Shown piece by piece: positions 37,431 to 51,508 of a stretch of 64,000 nucleotides of DNA. Location: NCBI RefSeq assembly GCF_910589235.1, contig NC_060964.1:3902992-3966991 (forward strand), written 5' to 3'. The notes below the pieces were generated by a model. The model had not been told where the DNA came from. It was given only the letters and a program-made list of their open reading frames with translations, and did no database searches. Each line of letters starts with the position of its first letter. Position 1 is the stretch's first letter. The DNA is from Vespa crabro. Its lineage: Eukaryota; Arthropoda; Insecta; Hymenoptera; Vespidae. The position numbers and the translations under genes are program-made.

Positions 37431-38114
37431 ATTCTGTGCTTTCTGTTCTCTCTTGAGTATATGTGGATATATGAACACATCACAACAATCTGCCTAATTG
37501 CTTCGTGTACTCATGAATCGATTTAAATTAACTACTCTGACAATAGAATTTTTTACAGATAAAAAACAAATGGTTATATTAATTACATTATACTTGTTGA
37601 TTTTTCTTAATTTAAACTAATTACTTGCAATACATTAATTATCAATATTGTACATATTAGGTATATATTTTTTATCGAACCATTAACTTACCGATTTCCA
37701 TTCCAATTAACCGATATCACGAAGGGACAATTTGAGCTACGTATTAATTGATTCTCTATTGTTGATTTTCTATCTATTCATAAAAATATAATCAATTTCG
37801 TCATCAATGGTTGCATTCAATTAGCATGGATGTAATTATGCTCTACGTGATTATGAGATTTAAAGAATTACTTTTAATTTACATAGATTTGCTATTAGAT
37901 TTGCTATTAGATTTGTTTAATGTGAAAATGCAAAATGTATTACGAAGATTTCATTGAAAATTCAAAGATTATATTTTTTTTTAATTTAATATTTTGGCAT
38001 AATGAAAAAGGATTATATTCCTTTTCGATTAAGTTTATTCAAATGTCCGAAGTAAAACGATTTACCCTATAATCCGTTATCTTGCCATGTCTTTTTTATT
38101 GAACTCGACATGTG

Positions 38115-38147
38115 CATATATATACAATATACAATATACAATATACA

Positions 38148-38205
<58 letters not shown>
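38115..38205. repeat. (ATATACA)n heptamer followed by long (TA)n
   Basis: About five ATATACA heptamers run into an uninterrupted TA array of about 52 bp, the longest TA run in the window. Confidence 0.94.
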
Positions 38206-38207
<2 letters not shown>

Positions 38208-41200
38208 GTATAATAAATGCATTTAGGAAGTTTAATAAGATAATTAAAGGAGATGTGTTAGAAGTTATCGCAAAATTTTAATGCGGTCGTCACTACGTCG
38301 AAGTGAATTCTCTTTAAACCCGTTTGACTTTCCAGCCTTTGTAATCTAGAACTGCACGAAGAGCACTTAACGATTGCAATTATGCAGGTAACAGTATTTC
38401 CTGGAGGTAAGAGACGTTACACGCTAGAAGCTTTTCTGTGAACTGTTAAAGCATGCGCCTGAACGGAAGCGCAAAATTTTAATATAAAGGACTTATCATT
38501 TCGAAAGAAGAAGAGTCACTTACTTTATTCGTATTCTTTTGCGATGATTATCGAATGTTTTAACATAAATACATGTAACCTTCCTAGTTCGAGATAATCT
38601 TAAAACGAAACGAAAATTATACGGAAATGTTATTCTCAAAATAATTATCTTAATGTTCGGAACGATAAGAATGCAAGAAGAAAAGAAATTTCAATAAAAA
38701 GTACAAACACGATAGAGACATTAAACTTTGAACTTGCATTCTTATAAAAGGATGGAAAACGTGTTCTATTTGTACTATTAATTTGTTCCGGAACTATTTC
38801 CGTGGAGTTAATTACCGAATGTCGTTCTCACTTCTATTCTGTTCGAAGTTATAAAGTTCGAGGTTTGTCGTCGATTAGCGTACTTGTACGATTGCCAAGA
38901 GTCAGGAACGTTCAGAGACCTTTAAGGATTAACGAGGAAATTCTCGAGAATCTAGAAATGTCGGTGTCTCAACAGTGGGTACAGCAGAAGGGTAAGGGAA
39001 GACCGGGAAAGGAAGAAGGGAAAATTACCTTAAAATTCATCTTTGCTAAATACATGTCGCAGTGTAGAAGAGCGACATTTAATCCAGTCTTATAACGACA
39101 GTTTAATATTTACTTACACGTATCTACTGATTCTATTGCACTTTAAAAGCCCTACAATATTAAAATGTTAATAAATGTTACCCTTTTTTTGCGATTATTA
39201 TAAATAAAATCAATTCAGAAAATAATGAAAATCTTAATTAACACTTGGATATTTTGGATTTAAATAAGTATGACTAATTGAATTTCTTTCATTAAAAAAG
39301 AAAATGAAAAAAAAGGTATTAACCTTTAACATTTTAGAAATTAGTATTTTTGCATTGATTTTTAATTGAAAAAGGCTTTTTATTTATTTTTATTCTCGAT
39401 TTATATTAATGTCATGTTAATAAAACAGCTATAAGTTGTCAATTTGTTAATATTTATCTACTGGTTTCGATAATTATCAAATGAGGAATCGTCATTTTAA
39501 TTGTTTTCGTTAAATGTTATCATCGGTATTATTTTTCTATTAGGCGCATTTTGTTTAAATTTAATCTAGAAGTTTATAAACTAATAAAATTGATTTTTAT
39601 GTAATACATTTATTACAACGTATCAGTAGCAAGAATTAGTCATTATAATTTCCATTTAATTTAAAATAACATTAAAAGCTTTTAATTGCATTTGTTCTTT
39701 TTTTATTTTGTTTCTATGATAGATTTAAAAGATTAAATCAATTAACGAATACAAATGATCGATTTAAATACATATTAATGATTATATGATAATAATATTA
39801 GTATGAATTTATAATATATGAATATATTATAAACTCATGTTATGGACTTTGTTTCAAGTGACTGAAATTTATTTACATATTAGTGTCATATCAGTAACAC
39901 TTAGCACTATGTATTAGAAATACATATAAGTATCGAGTCTCACACTCTTTTAAATATAAGTATTTGCATTCATTAGTAGAATTGCTTAATAGAATTACTA
40001 AAATATATTACACTCGTTACTTTTGCTTATCTTTTAGAAGTTTTGCCATTTTAATTATTCAATGTCGGATTAAATGGTCAGTGAGATAACATGAAAATGA
40101 ATGATATAGACAATAAATGGAAAAAGAATAAAATATATATTTAATGACCATTACGAAAGCGGTCTTAAGTTATTAAATCATTGGATAGCTGACGAGTGAA
40201 TATTAACTCTTAATTTTTTGACAAAGAAAATTTCAATCAAAAGAGAAAAATCCATATCTTAATTCGAATTGCTAATAAAATATTTATAAAAAAAATTCTT
40301 TCTAATTTTTTTTTTCTTCGTTTCTTTCACTACAGTTGTCGCTCTTGAAAAGAAATGAATTATCGAGTGTAACATTGCATTTCGATTTGACGAGATAACA
40401 CATAAACAAACTACCATCTGCAATGTTAAATTTAAATTCAGGAAATTCAAATCGATCGATATATTTATTGATTCGCTATTTCAGTTCGTGAAATTAGATT
40501 CAGCTACCTTCGATATTTCCTATCTATCAAGTAAGTTAGAGTATCTCATGGGCTATGGGTTGCACATCTGAGAGGATAGCAATCGGAGAGCAATTACTGG
40601 ATCAGAGAAGAGCTCAGGGACGTGACAAAACTATTTCGCGAGTTTACACAGTTTCTTATAACCTGACGATATAAGAGAGAACAATGAAGAAAAAAAAAAA
40701 GAAAAAGAAAGAAAACTTTATTTGGAGATTGGGCAAATTGCAAGAAAGTTAACACTTATTTCCGAGTTATGAAGATGAAAGAAAAATTGTCTAATGCATT
40801 ATTCAAAAGAAAAACTGTTTCTTCAGAGTCACAATATTATTGAATCGTTTAGAGCATGCAATAATTAACGTGTTGAAAAATTGAATTAGATCTCAATTAG
40901 CATGCATAAGGTCATACGAGCCATATAATCAGGAGACATCAACTTACACTCAAGACATATCGTGCAACAAGTATAATACACTTTCTTTTTTTTTTTAGCT
41001 GGCTGTACACAGTACCTGGAAATCTTTTAGCACTAAACACTTCAAATTGTTTTAGATCGTCAAGTTTAAAAGACGTCTTACGGTCTCTTCCGGAGAGTCG
41101 CCTCGATGTTCGATGATATTTGATGATTCGTTGATGAAAAATAATGATAGATATATAGAAATTCACTTTCGTTAATAATTCCGATTTAATAAATATATCG

Positions 41201-43885
41201 AAAATATTTAGGCTCTTTTATGTTTTTCGTTTCTATATTTTGTTTCCTTTTATATATATATATATGTTTTCTTCTTCTTTTTCCCAATAATAATTGACTA
41301 TTATTTTATTTTACTTTTCTAAAATGTGGCCCCATAAATAACGAACGGTCAGTTAATATTTAAGGTACGTGTTTCTGTTGCGTATAAATTAGGTCCCATT
41401 GATTTTCTACTTTTTTTTCTCTTTTCTTTCTTTCTAAAATATCCTTTTATTCTTCTTCGTCTTCTATTTTTCGTTCATATATCATATCAATGATGTTTTT
41501 ATTCTTAGGATTACGATATATTATAGGATACTACGTAGAATTCTTTGCTTTATCTTTTATCGACTCCATCAATAGGTAATCACTAACTATACTATCGACG
41601 AGTCCAATATAGCTGTAATCATAAATGAATTTTCGACTTTTAGTAGACCGGAGAGTAATTGATACAAGCGCTAAACTCCTAATAAGATCGGGTTTCGATT
41701 GTCCAGAGACGCACAGAGGTTATTACATTTATTGGATTCCTATCGAAATTTAAGTGGATTTAAGTGGAACGAAAATATCTTTTGATACATTTGACCTTTA
41801 CGTTTCTTGTCCATTTTTCTCTTTGGCTATTTTTTTTATTAAAATAATTTAATACAATATTAACTCGTAAGATTTCCTGAATGCCGAATAAATAAAATTT
41901 TAAATCAATCTAATTTAAGTAAAACGTATGTCTGATATTCAGCTAATCAAAATTAATATGAAACCTAGTACGTGAAATTAATAGTTTAATTCAGTACAAG
42001 GAACAACAAACAAGTGCATGATACATTCAGGTCAATACATTACAGGAAAAGACTGATTATAATCAGATAGCTTTCGCTACAAAGGAATATCATTAATTGC
42101 ACCGCACAGTGGTTTTCCTAAATGTTTTTACTCTAAGTAAGTTTAATTAAATAAATTGCTATTACTGAAGATGAATAACATTAAACCGCTGTTATTTGCA
42201 CACATGCTACGCAATTTTGCTTACGCAAAAGCATTGCACTTTGTCTTTGTCAATAAAAACTTTGATATCCATTAAAAAGTATCATCCATTCGCCCTTAAA
42301 ATTTTGATTTTACTTGATTAAATCAAATTTCAACAAATTAAGATCAAAGAAAATGACATAGTCAAAAATATACTAATAATTCGAAACGAGCTCTATCGTT
42401 TGTTAATTTTATGAAATATCTATTTGTCAAATGCATCTTCTTAATCCCATTGAAATTTATGTATGATTGTATTATCTAACTAAAAGCGATATGCATTAAA
42501 TAATATATTACAACATTATGTCCCATCTTTCAAAATGGTTGACTTTTCGAACAAGTCGCACGGCATAATAGTTCAATACAGGAACTATGTTCCTTGACAG
42601 ATAATAAGATTTAACTGATGCACAAAAGCCGAAGGTATGTAATAATACAATGTATCGACAAAAGTGGGTCACATTGGATGTCACGAAAAAAAGGAATCAT
42701 GTAAATAAAAATGTTGAAGTACTTAACTGCAAGAAGAGAATGTAAATTTGTATAAAATTTATATTTATAAGATAAATTAACGACGTATAAATAAAAAAAA
42801 AAAAAAAATACGTATACGTATAAATATTTTAATTACTATATCTGTAATAATATATCTGTAAAATAATGCTATTATTTGATATTTCAATAGAGTAAACGAT
42901 GACGATGGGCTGTGTAATAGAAGTTCTCTAAAATTACCAAGGTAAAATATGATTTGAGTTTCATTGAGTGCCTCATATATTAAATGTAACAGTAAAACGA
43001 GCCTACTACGAATGTATTCTAATCATCTCTTAGGAAGTTGGTATGTTTAGAGTTGAAATCACACAATATACATACTAAAATCCAACCAGGAATAATCAGT
43101 ATTTAAACGGCCCTGAGGTGAACTAATTGATTAATATTCCATGGTGTACCTTGAATTTCAATTGCTTTAAACGTGTAACAATTTTAAAAATTCAAATATT
43201 CAATATGAAATTTATATTTTATCATCAATATTAAGCATTTACGTCACTATCAAATATTTTTTAAAACCTGGCACCTCCAAAAAATTCGACAATTTTTGAT
43301 TTCCCGCAAATAGCAGAGATTTGAGTTTTATCGTTAGAATACTAACGATATGTTCGTTGAAATACTCGGAAAAGAGGGTTGGTGCCATGAAGAATAACGA
43401 TAACAGTTTCAAGAAAATATATCGGTAGGTCGAATGCTCGAAAACCTTGTCATAAAGTATCCGCAATTTAATGTTCTCATTTTTCATGAAAGAAAAAAAA
43501 AGAACTGTAGACAACAATGATCCATGAATTTTTCCTTTCAAATCGATTTTCTTCATTATCTCGAATAAGTTCACTTATTATCAAGACTCAATTATATCGA
43601 TTTCAACCTGATCTATCTTGAAAATTTCAACGATAATCTCATTCAATCGAGCACGTACTAACGATTTCATTTCAATCTTGTTAATCGTACGGGAAAGAAG
43701 CTCGAATACGCAAAGAAAAAGTAATTTGGTTTCAAACCAACGATTTTTCCTTTTAATCAGATAAATTAGCATAATGTGTCTGAAGTTTGTATACGGAAAT
43801 TGTCATTTAAACTACTTCGATATCGGAAATTCGATATCCAAGGAAAATTGGTATTTGGGTCAATTTGTGTAATAGAAATATTCTG

Positions 43886-43901
43886 TTTCTCTCTCTTTCT
43901 C

Positions 43902-43954
<53 letters not shown>
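43886..43954. repeat. (CT)n microsatellite
   Basis: A CT array with a TTTCT lead. Confidence 0.95.
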
Positions 43955-43958
<4 letters not shown>

Positions 43959-46159
43959 GTCTCATTCAAATCGCTTTTTCTTTTTCCTTCCTTTATCTTG
44001 GTATCACTTTATTTCATTCAAAATCAAATTATCCCTGTTACAGAATAAATATGTTTACAACGATCAATATTCATATTACAAGCTTGATGAGCCTCATTTT
44101 GTAAATTTTCCTTTTAATATATGCCCAACCAGTGTGACGATAATAAGAAACATGAAAAAAATTTTCTATCGTAGGGGAAATGTAGCATTAAGATTCTTTC
44201 TGATTTATTATTAAAAAAGAAATTTATTAAAAGCTCTTTGGTGACTTTCTTCATCATAGTAATACGATTAATTTAACTAGCTTGATTATATAGATACATG
44301 TAGATAATATTTTATCAGATACTTTTTTCTTCATATTTCCAATTGAATTCGTCAGACTTCTCGGATCAAATCAATCAATCTTGAGCAGGCAGAGGGAAAA
44401 GTAAATTGAGGAAAAATGACAAAAAGTTTTCTGATCGAAGTACAAGGTATAGCATTATAAGTAATTTAAACAGCAGAATTTTATTTTACAGGAATTTCTA
44501 TGTGATATTTCATGCAAATCGACCGATAAATTATCGGTCCTATTAGAATTTAGAATATCACGTATTTTTTTCGTAACGATAATATTTTACTCAAATTTTA
44601 ATGTTTCTTTCTTTGAAAAAGCGAGTATAAAAACTCACAGAACATATCGAAATAGCATCCGATGTTTATTTCTATAGTAATACTAAAAGTGTGAAGCGAT
44701 AGATTACCTAGGATTTTTCTAACCGTGTAATTTACCTCGGAAGAAATAGTATATCTAACTTCAACCAAAGGATGCGATAAATAGTTACCCTTCAGCAATG
44801 ATATTGGCTTTTTCCCAAGGAACTTCTTCTCTTCCGAGGATATATAAATCTTTCACGTTGAAGGTAAACGTTCGTACCAACGGGAATAATTTTACGAATT
44901 TATCGACAAGAAACAAAGTCAGCTGTGCAAAAATCAATAAGATCGAATATTTCGTATTTCTCCAAGAAATTCACTCTTCGAGGCTGAATTTAAAACTATA
45001 GTTTCCTGAACAATTCGAATACGTTTGCGAAACGGTGTATCTATATCATTGAATTTTATTGAATCACTCTAATAAAATTTCGCCAATAATTTAAACTTGT
45101 CTGAAGTTATTCATACGATTCTTAAATAAACGAAATTAAGTGACAAGATCGCATAAATATTTTATGACAAATATAGAAATTTTCATGGAATCGGATTTTT
45201 TTTTTTTTATGTGCATATAAAAAAGTAAAAATATGCGGAAAACGATTAACTCAGTTACCATATCGTTAAATATGTCTCTAAATTTTGATGCCATTCGAAC
45301 TGTTCTTGTATCATAAAAAAAAGTAATTCAATAAATGCATTTTATAGTTCACCGACGTCTCAATTTTCCATTGTACTTTAAGATTTTTCTTTTATATAGT
45401 TATATAGATATAACAGAGCTATAAAGTTTCTTGAATTGTAAGTCGTAATAAATAAGTAGATATATCAATCAACCATTCGGACGTTAGATGAATAAATGTA
45501 ATAAAGTATTACTTAAAGATCATTGAATTGGAAATACTGAATTAATATTGAAGGCCAATATCATGTGCTTGAAAGTTTCAACTGAAGTACTAATTAGTGA
45601 AAGCAGATTGTTTTACAGAGGCTCTTTTACGATGACCTCTTTCGAAACTTTCGAAACTTTGGTAACTATTAATTCGAAGTTGTTTGAACTGTTTGAAAGA
45701 TTATCAATATCTTTGAACATACGATTATGAATTCGATTACAGTATTACCACGGTTTGTTAATAAAATTTTTCACCAATCCGACAAATATTTACGTGCCAG
45801 AAACACTTTAATTATTTTCATTATACTATATTAAATCTTTTTAAACAGAATTTATAATTATAAAGCTTAAATCATACGATTTATCTATAAAATCTCGAAT
45901 TTTATATTTATTGTACATCAAAGTTTATCAATGATCTGTAATTATTTACAATTGCAAGAAAAATTGACAAACGTATCATTAAAAGTAACGAAACGGACAA
46001 TGAATAATTTTATGGATAATTTATTAGAAATACACCGATGAAATCATTGATGAATCATTGTTTGAAATGCCTCGAACAGATCGGCAAAATGATCGATGCG
46101 ATAATAACATTGAGAAATCCTCGCGAACATGACGCAAAGAATAATCGGTCAAGGAATAT

Positions 46160-46171
46160 ACGCACGTGCGT
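46160..46171. promoter_or_regulatory. 12-bp palindrome with central CACGTG E-box
   Basis: ACGCACGTGCGT is a perfect palindrome containing the E-box CACGTG. It lies in a GC-richer stretch (46100-46330) that also holds GCGACGCATAACGG and TACGCGCACGG. CACGTG binds bHLH factors in animals; function here is inferred. Confidence 0.3.
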
Positions 46172-46899
46172 AACCAAGTGCCCGCTCAAAGAAAGGAACA
46201 TTTTCTAATTGACATTACGCGCACGGAAAATTTAGCAGGCAGTCATTATATAGGTTGTGCGTCTATTGTTAGCGACGCATAACGGGAATCGGCTGTCTGT
46301 GTACAAAAAGACTCGTAAATCCGTTCGAATGAAATTAGCTTTCTAACAGCGCCATATATTCACCTACATGTTGACGGGTTCAGTCTTATTTCTTCTCTTG
46401 AAAAATATACGCCCTAACGATATCCGTGTTAACTTGGCTTGAATTTATAGTCCATCATAATAACTTTACATTCGAATTTCTACAAAACTCCAAATGCATT
46501 GGAATAATAATGGTGTAAATAGAATAATTTACTGTAATAAATTAATGTTTCATTTGTAAGGGAAAAATTTAATTTATCTGTTTTTTATTTTTATTTTTAT
46601 TTTTTTTTTTTCATTTTCTACGTATTTTGATTTTCCTTTAAGAGAAAATATCACATTATTCATACGCATTGATATGCAATATTTACTCATACTCAAATGA
46701 GTACGATGGTTATGTCGATATTTATTTTTCATCCTTTCATTTGCCGAGCATGAAGAATTACTAATACCACGTACGCGAAATTGTTGTTATTGCAATATGT
46801 GTAATGCACGTTATTTACGCGAGATTGTATCAAAAGACGCGATCGTTTATGTTTTCCATATTTAAATTGCAGATCTGACGTATGTCAACATATCTACCA

Positions 46900-47100
46900 T
46901 TAACCCTTTGAGTGTCAGGAGTCTTTAAAAAAATCTTGTCAAAAAGTGATAAGCATTTGTTTAAATGTAAATCAATCGACCCGAGCTCGCCGTCAATTAC
47001 ACACTTTTCCAATCTTACGCGACGAAAGATGCTCTGGTATTTTTCGACATGAAATGTAAATAACTTGATCGCGCTGCATGGTACTCACTCAAACGATTAA
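46900..47100. mobile_element. piggyBac-type MITE, copy 2
   Basis: TTAA at both ends (46900-46903, 47097-47100). The left end reads TTAACCCTTTGAGTGTCA and the right end, reversed, reads TTAATCGTTTGAGTGAGTAC; TTTGAGTG is shared exactly. It is 201 bp with no coding capacity. The termini resemble those of the element at 4471-4652, which suggests one family mobilised by a piggyBac-like transposase. Confidence 0.72.
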
Positions 47101-47483
47101 TATACGTTCATCTATAATATATATTTATATTATATTATAAATAAATGGAATATCAATATTACTTAGTATATTACTTGTTAATTACGTTCGCGCCTTTTCA
47201 TCTCTCTGTCGTATAGAGTTATGTATATGTATATCCACTCGAGCGCTTAATGATTACGATATCCAATGCAAATAAGTCTCCTCCATTTTCCGATTTCACA
47301 GGCATATCTATTATGTATATTCTACATCGTTATGGAAAATATATTCCCTCTTTTCTTCACCGTTAGACGGAATCAATTTAAGAATGCTAACTTTGAAATC
47401 TAAAGTCTGTTTATCAGATGATTAAATATATATATACTCGATCGAAATCATTCAATTGATCAAATCGATCGTTCAATTATTTC

Positions 47484-47518
47484 AAAAAAAAAAAAAAAAA
47501 AAAAAAAAAGAAAAAAAA
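47484..47518. repeat. Poly(A) tract: A26-G-A8
   Basis: Twenty-six A, one G, eight A. A nearly identical tract lies at 52661-52696. Confidence 0.93.
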
Positions 47519-47673
47519 TATATTTTTCTCCCTTCGTTATTAGATGGATTTTTTTTTATTGAGTGCGATTGACCTTACACATAAATGTTTTTCAATGAGA
47601 AAATGTGCTCGATATTAATTTTTTAATTTGCAGCTTGATCACGTATTTTGATTCTTAAAAAGCAAAAAGAAAA

Positions 47674-47726
47674 AGAGAGAGTGAGTGAGAGAGAGAGAGA
47701 GAGAGAGAAAGAAAGAAAGAAAGAAA
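47674..47726. repeat. (GA)n/(GAAA)n microsatellite
   Basis: An AG array followed by GAAA units. Confidence 0.92.
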
Positions 47727-49922
47727 ATGACATACATCGAATTTTCTTTTTTTCCTTTTTTAATAAAAGGAGATACGAGGGAACTGTTGTTGCGAAAGGA
47801 ATCGGTAGCTCCGTTATCTAAGGTTCGTTTGACGTCGACGAGTTCTAACGTGTTTCTTTCCCGATTCAAAGAAGATCATCAATTGCGTAGTACTCTTTAT
47901 ATTTATGGCATGTTTGTCGATAGAATCGAAGCGTCAATATGTCGTCAAAATAGAAAGTTCGATTAATTGCAAAAGAGTCGAGTTGTCTGTCTTTTATTAA
48001 GCATCGAGTAGGCGATACAATTTGTTATCTTCTTGTTTCTCGTTTCATTGTATCCAGAAAATCTCCGATGACAGTAGGAGGTATCACAATTTCACACCGT
48101 CATTCTCGTACCTCTTCACTCTACCCTCTACCAACTATGCGGGATATCCTATTCTACTTGATTAAATAGATCTTCGCAAACAGAGAAGTTAAAGGAGAAA
48201 AATTATAATGATCGTGAAAGAAACAATCCGTATCTAATATATCGAAGAAATTGATAATTGATAAGAACATTCTCCCTTTTCTTGAATTTCATTTAATTTA
48301 AAAGATTATTGAACCTAAATAAAATATAATTGAATGATTTATTTTGGAGCAATCTTGGCTCAGTGCAATTTTCTATGAAAATATATTCAAAACGAGTCGA
48401 CAATTTCTTTCATCGAATTTTTTCGTTATTCTGCTTGATCGTGCTCAATCTTTCGTTTTACATTTTTTCATGGTTGAAAATTTTTATCAAAATGAATCGT
48501 TCGTTTAATTCCTCGTTTCACTATTATTACGATTTTTTAAATCGATTCATCAAGATTTTTCGAAATTTCTTACGAATGTAACATAAAATATGAAAAAGAA
48601 GAAAGATTCGCTCGATAATGAATCGTTTATAAATTATTCCTCTTTTAATCTGTACTAAAATGATATCTTTTAGATCTTCCTTTCCTTTGCGATAATTCAT
48701 CATTGAAATATTTCGTTCCACCTGTTGAATTCATTGTAGAATATCTAATGGCATAATGAATTACGTACGACGAACAATAAGTTAATCGTTATGTCTACTT
48801 TGCTCGTGATATTATAACTTCTGGTTATGAGATTGCGATATCAGTTCGTATTTGAAAAGAAAAGAAAAAAAAAAAAAAGAAGAAGAAGAAAAAATGGCAA
48901 AGAGAACTCGGTACGTCTATTGGACAATCGATTGTAAAATTTTTCATTCGCACTCGCGAAGTAGTGTGAAAAATTCATCAAACGGATTTAATTGAATTTC
49001 TTTCATCGGTCGAAATGGAATTGTCTCCTTTTTATCAATGTCCTCGCGTGCGTCCCTCTAAAGAATTTTATCTATTAAAACGCTTCGGATTAGCATGCCT
49101 TGACGTAACAATAAAGTATTATTTGCTTATTAAACGCGAAATATTAAAATGAAGACAAGATGAATATGCAAGAGATAAAGAAAAATTTTCATCGATTATG
49201 TACCTCGGAAAAAATATATCCAGAAAGTGGAAGCACTATGATAATCTTCTCGGTGCATTTACATAGATCTTTCTAGTCTCGAGAAACTTTATTTTATATA
49301 CGCATAGCTCCTTATTATTAAATTATCATACCTTAACAGTTATGGAAACTCGCTGCTGGATTATATTTTTATAAAGTAAATATATAAAACGAACACATTT
49401 ACTTCTTTGAGTTGGTGTTGATAAATATTTCCTTTTAAACAGTATGAAAAGAAAAATAGTCAAATTAATTTTATAAATAGAAAATAAATCAAAAATCATC
49501 GATGAACGAAATTTACTGCATAAATAACTATTATTATATTATCTGCGTAGATGAAAACTTTATCAATTATCGATTCAATTTAAATTTCATTTAATAAAAC
49601 AAAGAGTAATATAAAATATTAATATTTTTTCGTATCACGAATGATCGTATTGCTATTTTATCCAGAAGCACAATTAAATATTGATTACGAAAAAAAAAAA
49701 GAAAAATATAAAAAAGAACAGAGATATGTTTGTCGACAAAGACAAGTCGATATAGACAAGAAGGATCGACCCGCGATCGTTATGATAGTCATCAAATTCT
49801 ACCATATCCAAAATGTGAAAGAAATCCAATCGTATTTCCCTTCAAATAATTGCACGCGATGAACTGACGTAGGAGTGACCGATCGATCTATTATAACACT
49901 TGGAACGATTTCCTGCAAACAA

Positions 49923-49927
<5 letters not shown>

Positions 49928-49962
<35 letters not shown>
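49928..49962. repeat. (TA)n microsatellite
   Basis: A pure AT array. Confidence 0.94.
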
Positions 49963-49969
<7 letters not shown>

Positions 49970-51114
49970 CACAGAAACATAGATATCGTGTCAATAAATG
50001 CTACTAACATGACATTAAAGTGTAATTAAATTATCTCTGGTCGATTAGTTGGTCATAGATGGTCAAAATAAATTTGCTATCTGTTGATTCGCTTCGATGT
50101 CACGAAACTAATCATTCAGAATGCCAATATAATTGATTTCCATTCATGAATTTGTTTATAATATTGTTTTTTAATTGAATCTATATATCGAAGCTAAGTT
50201 CCGTTAAAGCTTTACTACCATAAGCTCATTCATCGAGAACGCTTTGATTCCCGAATATACACATAAATATATACACACATAGAAGATTATCGCTAATTGA
50301 ACTACTAATTAAGAATACAAAATTAGAACTCTCCAATCTCTTTACACGAAATACAATAGCTCTCGTATTACTCGGATCATTCATTCCGATTTGCTAATTA
50401 GGTTAAAGATGAGCAAACAAAAATATAATCGCGCGTTTTTTAAAGACCCCTTTTATCAACGTTACCCTCTGTCGAACGAAACTGTGTCCTTTTCTTTCCG
50501 GTTTTTCCTTCAAGGTCGACACCATTCTTTACTATTAGACAAAGAACTTAGTCAATGTCCCTAGTATGATCCAAAGAGAAATGAAAGGGATGCAAGGCAT
50601 CCAAGATGGCGCCACTTTCGCGCTTTTCAACACATATCATGAAGATAAAAGCTCTTCCTAAAGAAATCCTTTTAACGATTCCTTTTCAACATCTTAACTA
50701 ACTTTCTAAATCCCTATGAAACTTAATCCCCAATCTTAATTAATCTTGTAAATTCATTACTTATCATACTTAATAGTACACAAAATGAGAATTATTTCTC
50801 TTGAATCGTTTAAATCCAATTCCTTTGAAATATATATATATATATTAAATTTGATAATAAAAAATAGACAAACGATTAGATAAGATAAATATATGTATAT
50901 ATAGGTAATTATTAAAAGAATAAAATAAAAAAGATGAAGCAAAGATTATAAATATCTTTTTCATTCGATAAGAAGGAAAGATATTATTTTTTTCTAGATC
51001 AAATTACGAAAAGAACGAGGAAACTCTCCGGAAACGATTGGAATAAACGATTGAAAATAAAACGAGAGTAACGATCTTTAATAAGTTGAATGATGTCTGT
51101 CTCTTTGTGCGGGT

Positions 51115-51302
51115 CGAAAAAAACGTATCGTGCGTGCACGAGGTCGTAGATGGCGTCGAGATACGCGAAACACGATGAGACTGCCGCATCTCAACCGTAC
51201 GGCGGCTCGTAGGCGACTGCCATCCCGAATGCTCCGACGCCTCCAACGCCTCGCGCGCTGCCAACAAACGAACAAGGGAATAAGCGAAGGGAGAGTGAAA
51301 CG
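51115..51302 (+). other. CpG-dense patch ending in a consensus donor, candidate first exon
   Basis: This stretch is markedly GC- and CpG-rich (ACGGCGGCTCGTAGGCGACT, CTCCGACGCCTCCAACGCCT). On the plus strand it ends at a consensus donor (AACGA|GTAAGT, intron from 51303). A short open frame from the ATG at 51149 (MASRYAKHDETAASQPYGGS) then meets a stop; a second frame stays open and is Arg-rich. On the minus strand a good acceptor-like sequence (CTTGTTCGTTTGTTGGCAG) precedes an open Ser/Thr/Arg-rich frame, but no convincing donor follows. I favour a plus-strand, perhaps noncoding, first exon. No protein family is recognised. Confidence 0.33.
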
Positions 51303-51455
51303 AGTAAGTTCCATTTCACCCCCTACCTCTCCTCTTCAACAAGCGCAGACGCCCCAAAACAATCGTCATTTCCGATTTCTCTACCTCTTATTCTTCCACC
51401 CTCCTCGTCATTATCGTTCTCTCTCTATCTCTCTCCTTCACTTTCTCCCCCATCC

Positions 51456-51459
<4 letters not shown>

Positions 51460-51506
<47 letters not shown>
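51460..51506. repeat. (CT)n microsatellite
   Basis: A pure CT array about 160 bp past the donor of the CpG-dense patch. Confidence 0.95.

Positions 51507-51508
<2 letters not shown>

Noticed and set aside
38802..39095. 97-codon plus-strand frame with a basic middle part
   Set aside because: It begins with a GTG rather than an ATG, and there is no known domain, repeat family or splice context.
43239..43574. 111-codon minus-strand frame
   Set aside because: AT-rich Lys/Phe/Leu/Ile composition without any motif; consistent with chance.
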